NCBI RefSeq assembly: GCF_014138285.1
Contig: NZ_JACGXN010000001.1
Location: 1,291,314-1,355,313, forward strand
DNA: 64,000 nucleotides
Source: Phyllobacterium myrsinacearum
GTDB lineage: Bacteria > Pseudomonadota > Alphaproteobacteria > Rhizobiales > Rhizobiaceae
Direction of reading: 5' to 3'
The translations under genes were made by a program, and so were the position numbers. The notes beneath the pieces are model-generated. The model was not told where the DNA came from. It ran no database searches and worked only from the letters and a program-made list of their open reading frames with translations. Shown in pieces: positions 58,027 through 64,000 of the stretch; within the stretch, counting starts at the first letter, position 1; every line of letters begins with the position of its first letter.

Positions 58027-58294
58027 GGCGAATCCATTTTGATTGTCTGGAAAGAATGAAGGAAAAGCCGGTGCTTTGTCGAGGCGAACCTTGGCAACTT
58101 TGCGCCCACATCATGCCTATAGAGTGAATTCACTACGGGGAGTGATAATTCACCCGAAATCAATTTTACGTTTACGTCAATGTAAGACTTGCATGCGCAC
58201 CGCCTATCGCCATAGATAGAATTGTTGAGTAGCATGGGTTTAAGGTTGGAGGACCGAGATCCAGACTACACTGAAACCATCAGGGGAGGTTAAT

Positions 58295-60910
58295 GTGGCT
58301 AAAGAGACAACACCGGTAAAAACATCCGTGACAGCCAAGCGTGCCAGCACCAGCGCCGCGCCAGCCAAAACGGCGAAACCCGCCGCCACGACTGCAAAAG
58401 CCGCCGCGAACAAACCAGCCGGTGAGGTCAAAGCTGCGAAACCTGCCGTCAAGACAGAGGCCAGTTCTGCTGCCAAGCCAAATACGGCTCCGGTCGCAGC
58501 CAAGGCTCGGGTAAAAGCAGCCGCCAAGCCAGCAACCATCGCCAAGGCAGCTCCACCCAAAACAGCCAAGCCAGCGGCAGTAAAAGCGGCTGCAGCCATT
58601 ACAGGTGAAACACCAAAGCCTGCACGCAAGGCCAAACCTGATGCGAAGGCGGCTCCCGTCAAGCCAGCGACCGTGAAAAAGACGCCTGCTCCCAAGGCAT
58701 CCAAACCTGCAGCAACAAAAAAGGCTGATGCGCTTATCGTCGGCGAAGCGCCGAGGTCAGTCGCCAAGCCCGCGCCAAAAACTGCTGCCAAGGCCAAAAC
58801 AGCAACGACGCCAAAGGCAGCGGTAAAAGCACCAGCCAAACCGGCAGCTGCTCCCAAAACCGAAACAAAAGCAGCCGCAAAGCCAATCCCGAAAGCGGCG
58901 CCTGCCAAACCTGCTGCAGTAAAGAAGGCATCTGCGCCTAAAGCGGGCAGGCCTGTTGCTGTAAAGAAAGTTGATGCACCCGTTGTCAGCGAAATGCCGA
59001 AGCCAACGGTAAAAGCTGCACCGGCCAAGCCTGCCGCAGCGCCAAAAACGGCCGCATCTGCAGCGCCAAAAACGGCCAAGCCGGTTGGCGCCAAGAAGGC
59101 CGCTGCATCTGTGACCAGCGAAATACCAGAACCAGCGGCAAAAGCGAAAACGGCGGCACCGGTTAAACCGGCAGCCAAGACAAAAGCTGCTGCGCCAGCC
59201 GCCAGGACAGAACCTGCAAAAGCCGTATCACTGGCAAAGATGCCCGAAGCAAAATTGTGGGTGAAATCCTATCCGGAAGGTGTCCCTGCCGAGATTGGCC
59301 CGTTGCCTCACGAGAACATCAACGAACTTTTTGCTGCCGCGTACAAGAAGTATGCCAACCGGCCATCCTTCACCTGCATGGGTAAAGCGATGACCTACGC
59401 AGAAATGGATCGCCATTCACGGGATCTCGGGGCATGGCTGCAGTCACGCGGACTGGTTAAGGGTGACCGCGTTGCAGTGATGATGCCAAACATTTTGCAG
59501 TACCCTGTGGCTATCGCCGCAATCCTGCGTGCGGGTTTGACTGTCGTCAACATCAACCCGCTCTACACACCGCGCGAACTTGAGCACCAGCTGAAGGATA
59601 GCGGTGCCAAGGCCATCATTATTCTGGAAAACTTTGCCACGACACTGCAAAAAGTGCTGACGGCCACGCCGATCAAGCATGTGGTCGTTGCGACCATGGG
59701 CGACATGTTGGGTCTCAAGGGCCATATCGTCAATCTGGTCGTGCGCCGTGTGAAGAAAATGGTACCAGCTTGGTCCCTGCCCGGTCATACGCCCTTCAAG
59801 ACCGCCCTTTCTCAAGGGGCGGCACTCACGCTGAAGCCAGTTGAGGTCAAGCGTGATGATGTCGCCTTCCTGCAATACACGGGCGGCACAACAGGCGTTT
59901 CCAAGGGCGCGATTCTGACTCACAGCAATATCGTGGCCAATGTCACGCAGATGCGCCTCTGGGTCGAGGTCGGCTTCCGCAAGAAGGGTCGTCCAGACAA
60001 TCTGACATTCATCTGCGCGCTGCCGCTCTATCATATTTTCGGTCTTACCGTGAACGCGATGATCAGCATGGAGCTGGGCGGCAACAACGTACTGATCCCC
60101 AATCCGCGCGACATTCCTGCCTTCGTGAAGGAATTGCAAAAAGTACCTATCCACGTCTTCCCGGGCCTCAACACGCTCTTTAACGGGCTTCTCAACAATG
60201 AGGATTTCCGCAAGCTCGACTTCAGAAATCTGATCCTCTCGCTGGGTGGTGGCATGGCCGTGCAAAGACCGGTTGCAGATCGCTGGTTCGATGTAACGGG
60301 CGGCCTGATCACAGAAGGTTTCGGCCTCTCCGAGACATCGCCTGTTGCATCGGCCAACCGGCTCGATGCCACGGAGTTTTCCGGTACGATCGGCACGCCG
60401 CTGCCGTCGACAGACTTTTCCATCCGCGATGATGATGGCAAGGAACTTCCGCTGATGGAAGTCGGTGAAATCTGCATCCGCGGCCCGCAGGTGATGGCCG
60501 GTTACTGGAACCGCCCGGATGAGACAGCCAAGGTCATGACGTCGGATGGCTTCTTCCGTTCCGGCGACATGGGCTATATGGACGAACGTGGCTACACCAA
60601 GATCGTCGACCGCAAGAAGGACATGATCCTTGTCTCCGGCTTCAACGTCTATCCGAACGAGATCGAAGAAGTGGCAATGGAACATCCCGGCGTGCGTGAG
60701 GCAGCGGCAATCGGCGTTCCGAACGAACATTCCGGCGAAGTGGTCAAGCTCTTCATCGTCCGCAAGGACCCTTTGCTTACGGAAGAAGCCGTTAAGGCAT
60801 TCTGTGCCGAGCGGCTGACCAATTACAAACGCCCCCGCACCGTCGAGTTCCGCGACGAGCTGCCGAAAAGCAATGTCGGCAAGATCCTGCGGCGCGAGTT
60901 GCGCGGCTGA
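58295..60910 (+). CDS. fadD: Long-chain acyl-CoA synthetase (FadD type) with a 315-residue Lys/Ala/Pro-rich N-terminal extension
   Basis: Protein of 871 residues. Residues 316-871 form an ordinary FadD-size AMP-forming ligase: AFLQYTGGTTGVSKGA (P-loop), GLSETSP and DRKKDMILVSGFNVYPNE (hinge and C-terminal lid), ending NVGKILRRELRG. Residues 1-315 are low-complexity, with 61 Lys by hand count, mostly Ala and Pro, and no aromatic residue. They include four anchor repeats of the form KPAAxKKAxA...GExPKP starting near 92, 137, 219 and 262. The GTG start follows GGGGAGG; the internal Met316 has no ribosome-binding site, so the fusion looks translated. The tail resembles the DNA-binding tails of AlgP, PhaF and histone-H1-like proteins. 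Confidence 0.88.
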   Translation: MAKETTPVKTSVTAKRASTSAAPAKTAKPAATTAKAAANKPAGEVKAAKPAVKTEASSAAKPNTAPVAAKARVKAAAKPATIAKAAPPKTAKPAAVKAAAAITGETPKPARKAKPDAKAAPVKPATVKKTPAPKASKPAATKKADALIVGEAPRSVAKPAPKTAAKAKTATTPKAAVKAPAKPAAAPKTETKAAAKPIPKAAPAKPAAVKKASAPKAGRPVAVKKVDAPVVSEMPKPTVKAAPAKPAAAPKTAASAAPKTAKPVGAKKAAASVTSEIPEPAAKAKTAAPVKPAAKTKAAAPAARTEPAKAVSLAKMPEAKLWVKSYPEGVPAEIGPLPHENINELFAAAYKKYANRPSFTCMGKAMTYAEMDRHSRDLGAWLQSRGLVKGDRVAVMMPNILQYPVAIAAILRAGLTVVNINPLYTPRELEHQLKDSGAKAIIILENFATTLQKVLTATPIKHVVVATMGDMLGLKGHIVNLVVRRVKKMVPAWSLPGHTPFKTALSQGAALTLKPVEVKRDDVAFLQYTGGTTGVSKGAILTHSNIVANVTQMRLWVEVGFRKKGRPDNLTFICALPLYHIFGLTVNAMISMELGGNNVLIPNPRDIPAFVKELQKVPIHVFPGLNTLFNGLLNNEDFRKLDFRNLILSLGGGMAVQRPVADRWFDVTGGLITEGFGLSETSPVASANRLDATEFSGTIGTPLPSTDFSIRDDDGKELPLMEVGEICIRGPQVMAGYWNRPDETAKVMTSDGFFRSGDMGYMDERGYTKIVDRKKDMILVSGFNVYPNEIEEVAMEHPGVREAAAIGVPNEHSGEVVKLFIVRKDPLLTEEAVKAFCAERLTNYKRPRTVEFRDELPKSNVGKILRRELRG

Positions 60911-60920
60911 TCAACCAATA

Positions 60921-60943
60921 GAAAGCCGCCCCGTGCGGCTTTC
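60921..60943 (+). terminator. Rho-independent terminator after fadD
   Basis: Stem GAAAGCCGC / GCGGCTTTC with a 5-nt loop, followed by TTCTTTT, 10 nt beyond the stop codon. Confidence 0.88.
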
Positions 60944-60949
60944 TTCTTT

Positions 60950-61585
60950 TCAGGCGTTTGCACGCCTATAAAAGGCGAGTGAGCCAGCAAGCGCCAGCAA
61001 CGCTCCGCCGCAAAGACGATCCAGCCAAAGCGCTCCCGATTTTTTCAGGACGTGCACCGCCTGCGCGCCAAGCAGCGCATAACCGAACATGATCGCAAAA
61101 TCGAGTGTGGCGAAAATCACGGCAAGGACTGCGTATTGCGGAACCTGCGGCATATCGGGCGCAATGAATTGCGGCAGGAAAGCCGAGAAGAACAGATAAC
61201 CCTTGGGATTAGTAACAGCGACGAGAAAGCTCTTGAGGAAAATAGAGCGGCTCGTTGCCGATGTCTCGTGGGCATCGGTACGCAGCGATAAATCGAGTGT
61301 TCCCTTGGAACGCAACAGCATTATACCGAGAAAAGCGAGATAACCCGCGCCGAGCCACTTGACCACCGAAAACCAGAATTCGGATGCGGCAAGCAAGGCA
61401 CCAAGCCCCAAGGCAACGGCACCGATCAGCACGAAATCGGAAATGACCGCACCCGCCATGCCGGCCAGAGCGCGGCGCACACCGAACCGCGAGCCGTTGG
61501 TCAAGGCCAGAAGAACCGTCGGCCCCGGCGTGGCTATGCCAATGAAGGCAACGAGAGCAAAGGCCAAAAGTGTTGTTGCGGTCAT
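60950..61585 (-). CDS. LysE/RhtB-family amino-acid exporter
   Basis: Inner-membrane exporter of 211 residues with six helices. The family start ATTLLAFALVAFIGIATPGPT (PGP motif near residue 20) and NPKGYLFFSAFLPQF are clear. The ATG at 61585 has GAGGAG 6 nt upstream; the longer frame to 61657 is rejected for lack of a signal. Members export lysine, threonine, homoserine or related compounds. Convergent with fadD across its terminator. Confidence 0.9.
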   Translation of the reverse strand: MTATTLLAFALVAFIGIATPGPTVLLALTNGSRFGVRRALAGMAGAVISDFVLIGAVALGLGALLAASEFWFSVVKWLGAGYLAFLGIMLLRSKGTLDLSLRTDAHETSATSRSIFLKSFLVAVTNPKGYLFFSAFLPQFIAPDMPQVPQYAVLAVIFATLDFAIMFGYALLGAQAVHVLKKSGALWLDRLCGGALLALAGSLAFYRRANA

Positions 61586-61669
61586 GATCATCTCCTCTTC
61601 GCGCCAGAACGCGGATATCCCTGAAGCTGACATTACCTGCGGCGCGCAGTCGGTCAAGCAGGCGGGTAT

Positions 61670-61695
61670 CCCTGTCCTTCAGGGGAAGGACAGGG
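61670..61695 (-). terminator. Hairpin downstream of the VOC gene
   Basis: Stem CCCTGTCCTT / AAGGACAGGG (10 bp) with a 6-nt loop, 11 nt beyond the VOC stop and 85 nt before the LysE start. No T-run on the minus strand, so termination efficiency is uncertain. Confidence 0.6.
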
Positions 61696-61705
61696 CACTT
61701 TGAGA

Positions 61706-62083
61706 TTAAAGCGGCTGACCGACATCAATGCGGTTGCCGTCGAAATCCTCGAAGACAAAAGCCCTGAGGCCATAGTCCTTGTCCTTCAAACCCTTGATGA
61801 TGCGCAGGGCCTGCGCCTGACAGATCGAATGCAGTGCATCGACATTGTCGACCATCATGTGAACGACATTGAAAAGCGCGGCCTTGTGGTCTTTCTGCAA
61901 AGTCAGGTGCAGCTCGGCATTATCGCGTTTCAGAATCATGAATCCAACGGGATCACCATTCTGGAAGGTTTTGGAAAAGCCGAGGACACCCGTGTAGAAA
62001 TCATGGGCGCGCTGCATATCCGCAACCGGCAGCATGGCTGCAATACGTCCGAAATGGATGGAACTGGCGGGAGTGTCGTTCAT
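61706..62083 (-). CDS. VOC-superfamily (glyoxalase/bleomycin-resistance fold) protein
   Basis: 125-residue protein with the paired beta-alpha-beta-beta-beta modules of the VOC fold: MLPVADMQRAHDFYTGVLGF at the start and FVFEDFDGNRIDVGQPL at the end. Possible metal ligands are His in ELHLTLQ and Glu in FEDFDGN. Members include antibiotic-binding proteins and glyoxalase-like lyases; no specific role can be read here. Monocistronic. Confidence 0.82.
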   Translation of the reverse strand: MNDTPASSIHFGRIAAMLPVADMQRAHDFYTGVLGFSKTFQNGDPVGFMILKRDNAELHLTLQKDHKAALFNVVHMMVDNVDALHSICQAQALRIIKGLKDKDYGLRAFVFEDFDGNRIDVGQPL

Positions 62084-62238
62084 GTCATAACCCTATGGTT
62101 TGAAAGGCCTGCTGGCTTTTCCGGACGGTGCCGGGATAAAGCCGCTGCTTTCGTCAATCAGATCATGAGACGGTGCCCACGGGGTTTCTATACAGCGCCT
62201 CGCTGCTCTCCTCAATATGATTTCACCGCAAATCGGTA

Positions 62239-62372
62239 GTGCGTGGTTCTACAAGCTCATCATGAGGGAGATGGAGATTGCAGGAAGTCAAGTTCTGCAA
62301 TGACTGCGATTGGCCTTGCAGCACCTCTCTCCCTCATGGTGAGCTTGTCGAACCACGCACAATGGCTCTGCA
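62239..62372. repeat. Palindromic repeat family 2, copy B
   Basis: Inverted arms GTGCGTGGTTCTACAAGCTC...ATGAGGGAG (from 62239) and CTCCCTCATGGTGAGCTTGT...CACGCAC (to about 62360), with a centre of about 55 bp. The right arm matches copy A (43953-43993) almost exactly; the centre is diverged but alignable. It lies between VOC and HAD genes. Confidence 0.82.
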
Positions 62373-62377
62373 ACCGA

Positions 62378-63118
62378 TCAATCCTGCGAGAGTTTAACCC
62401 GGCCCGCCAGAAAATCAGGCAGATCGGCAATCGATCCCAGAATGGCATCACTGAGCGACGCCAGATCATCCAGCGTGCTGTTGCCGGAGAGAACACCGAC
62501 AGCCAATCCCGCGCCGGCCGCATGGGCCATTTCAAGATCATGGCCGTTGTCGCCGACCATGGCGACGGCACTTGCCGGAATGCCTGTCTTTGCCGCAAAC
62601 AATTCCAGCTGGTCAGCGTGCGGTTTCGCCCGGGCAACGGAATCATAGCCGATGATGACCGAAAACAACGCGGTCAGACCCAACGCTTCGGCGGTCGCCC
62701 GCGCGCCGGCCTCGGAATCATTCGTGGCGATGCCGAGGATAAAGCCTTGCGCGGCCAGCCGCTCCAGCGTCTCGCGCAATCCATCTATGCCGACGGCCCG
62801 GCGCGATCCTTCTCGCACCGCATATTCGTCATAAGCCCGGATGCGTTCGCGCTTTTCTTCGAGTGTCAGTTCCGGATGCCAGAGATCGACAATATCGTTG
62901 ATCGTTCCAGCCGCGACGACCGAGCCGCCACGAAACCGTTCCATTTCCCAGTCGTAGCCGCCTGCTTCCACGAGCGCACGCGCACGCGCTGCATCACCAT
63001 CGGCAGCCTTGTGCGCCAGTTCCATGGTGATGCCGAACCAGGTCCGGTTGAAATCGACGAGCGTGCCATCCTTGTCAAACAGGATGGCACGGATTTCCGA
63101 GGGGTGGGCGCGGGCCAT
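62378..63118 (-). CDS. HAD-family phosphatase (phosphoglycolate-phosphatase-like)
   Basis: Haloacid-dehalogenase-fold hydrolase of 246 residues. Motif I is FDKDGTLVDF (nucleophile Asp15, acid/base Asp17), motif II the Thr in GIATNDSEAG, then Lys in ARAKPHADQ (motif III) and motif IV MVGDNGHDLEMA. It has an alpha-helical cap like Gph. The start overlaps the stop of the upstream M14-type gene, so the two are cotranscribed. Substrate unknown. Confidence 0.9.
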   Translation of the reverse strand: MARAHPSEIRAILFDKDGTLVDFNRTWFGITMELAHKAADGDAARARALVEAGGYDWEMERFRGGSVVAAGTINDIVDLWHPELTLEEKRERIRAYDEYAVREGSRRAVGIDGLRETLERLAAQGFILGIATNDSEAGARATAEALGLTALFSVIIGYDSVARAKPHADQLELFAAKTGIPASAVAMVGDNGHDLEMAHAAGAGLAVGVLSGNSTLDDLASLSDAILGSIADLPDFLAGRVKLSQD

Positions 63119-64000
63119 CAGGCCTCCAGCGAGCCCGGCCGCGCCTGTTCGGAGCGCTTGGAACCCAGAAGCTTGAGAAGGTCATCGCCCCGGCGCGTGT
63201 AGCGATGACTGCGGCGGGTAAGGATACGACCTGCCTGTGGAGCAGTCAGCGTGACGTCGCCGGAAGGATCGCCGGGAATGGTGACGACAGTCACAAGCTT
63301 TGCACCCGCCTCAACCTCGTCACCAATGTTCACATGAAACAGAACCATCCCGCCCTGCGGCGCACGAACCATTTCCACATTCTCGAGAGGCGTAACCGGC
63401 CCCTTGAAATCCACGGTTAGCTTGACGGCTGCGTCGATGACGACGCCACGATGGACGAGGAACCGGTACAGTCCTTCCGCGTCCGCCTTGCCTGTCGCGA
63501 CATCAACGTCACTCAGTCCGCGAAACTCGACTGTCGTCACGGCCCGCCGTTTCACATCCCGCTTGCTATCAGGCAATTGCAGCACGGGATGAGCACAGGC
63601 TTCCTCGAAAGCCGCATCGGCAGTGCTGTTCCAGGACAGGATGGCCGTTGACCCCAGAGACGAAGCGAGATCGTACATCTCAGGCAGAAACGCCTGATGG
63701 ATGTAGAGGTAGTTTTCACTCTCGTCATCGCAATGCAGGTCGAGCACGATTTCATGCGGCAGAGCGAGGCGCAGCAACTGGGCCTTCAACCGTTCAGCCA
63801 GAGGCTTCGGACCATCAAGCGAAACCAGCCCCGACGTATCGAATGTATCAAGCAACGGAAACGAGCGATTGAAGTTGACGTTGGAGAAGAATTCAAACCG
63901 GCCGAGATGCTGGTGCGAGAACCATTGTGCAGAGCCAATCGGGTTGGCTTGGGGAACCACGGTTATATCACCGGCAATCCGACCTTCCCTTTCCGCTTTC
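63118..64000 (-). CDS. Succinylglutamate desuccinylase/aspartoacylase (M14-type) family protein, N-terminus beyond window
   Basis: The frame is open to base 64000, leaving 294 residues of the C-terminal part. Visible are VVPQANPIGSAQW, FSNVNFNRSFP and the metal-site VLDLHCDD, matching zinc-dependent AstE/AspA-type deacylases; the first zinc ligands (HGxE region) lie outside. The final ~80 residues form a beta-rich lipoyl-like domain (GGMVLFHVNIGDEVEAGAKL) often seen in this subfamily. A GTG at 63960 is only an internal codon. Coupled to the HAD gene. It probably hydrolyses an N-acyl amino acid. Confidence 0.85.
   Translation of the reverse strand, partial: KAEREGRIAGDITVVPQANPIGSAQWFSHQHLGRFEFFSNVNFNRSFPLLDTFDTSGLVSLDGPKPLAERLKAQLLRLALPHEIVLDLHCDDESENYLYIHQAFLPEMYDLASSLGSTAILSWNSTADAAFEEACAHPVLQLPDSKRDVKRRAVTTVEFRGLSDVDVATGKADAEGLYRFLVHRGVVIDAAVKLTVDFKGPVTPLENVEMVRAPQGGMVLFHVNIGDEVEAGAKLVTVVTIPGDPSGDVTLTAPQAGRILTRRSHRYTRRGDDLLKLLGSKRSEQARPGSLEA

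Noticed and set aside
58240..59178. Apparent hydrophobic Ala/Gly/Leu-rich protein on the minus strand opposite the fadD extension
   Set aside because: It is simply the reverse complement of Lys/Ala/Pro codon repeats; no ribosome-binding site or conserved motif.
58380..59240. Repetitive DNA in the fadD extension considered as a tandem satellite or CRISPR-like array
   Set aside because: Repeats are degenerate at DNA level, of unequal spacing (about 43-45 and 82 codons) and stay in frame; they are protein-level repeats.
61670..61695. Hairpin considered as a riboswitch of the LysE exporter (lysine type)
   Set aside because: Only one simple stem-loop is visible; none of the conserved multi-helix riboswitch features.

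Overview
The window reads as chromosome or chromid sequence of an alphaproteobacterium of the Rhizobiales (Hyphomicrobiales), close to Brucella/Ochrobactrum/Phyllobacterium or Rhizobium. The reasons are the eight-gene rhizobial-type glycerol locus, the TamA/TamB pair, a tandem glycine riboswitch, DUF992 and DUF2160 proteins, and two families of palindromic intergenic repeats typical of this order. Coding density is high. I saw no tRNA or rRNA gene, insertion sequence, phage gene or CRISPR array. Genus placement is inference.

Layout. (1) 1-16055: a catabolic island of uncertain substrate. A LacI-type repressor (12897-13940) and a divergent DUF993 aldolase-like gene (14204) are separated by two identical 14-bp operators. 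On the minus strand follow a Gfo/Idh/MocA dehydrogenase, a fused CoA-transferase, an enoyl-CoA hydratase, an aldehyde dehydrogenase, a complete sugar-type ABC importer, two GMC flavoprotein oxidoreductases and a short-chain dehydrogenase. On the plus strand a glutathione S-transferase-like gene follows DUF993. (2) 16154-24733: glpR-glpD-glpSTPQUV, for glycerol uptake and oxidation. The two ATPases are asymmetric, so one composite ATP site looks canonical and the other degenerate. (3) 24939-32000: small unlinked genes (DoxX-like, DUF992, GNAT, LysR/SDR pair, DUF523, an FAD oxidoreductase divergent from an AraC regulator, an EamA exporter). (4) 31944-45431: a second sugar or sugar-acid island. 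A LacI regulator and an OtnC-like aldolase diverge from a long plus-strand operon: DenD-like dehydrogenase, SDR, ABC importer, IlvD/Edd-type sugar-acid dehydratase, second SDR, FAH-family hydrolase and an MFS symporter. This set fits non-phosphorylative oxidation of a sugar acid via a 2-keto-3-deoxy and then a 2,4-diketo-3-deoxy acid. A short remnant of a beta-hydroxyacid dehydrogenase seems to survive in the divergent intergenic region. (5) 45597-52126: tamB-tamA. (6) 52430-58026: riboswitch-controlled dadA, a stand-alone Lrp-type sensing domain, ilvD and a Na+/H+ antiporter. (7) 58295-64000: a FadD-type acyl-CoA ligase with an extraordinary Lys/Ala/Pro-rich N-terminal extension of about 315 residues, then a LysE exporter, a VOC protein, a HAD phosphatase and a partial M14-type deacylase.

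The most unusual items are the FadD fusion, the DUF993/GMC/CoA-transferase island, the asymmetric glycerol-importer ATPases and the decayed dehydrogenase. Domain assignments and residue numbers come from reading the translations by eye; no database search was possible. Positions of short sites were counted by hand and may be off by one or two bases.
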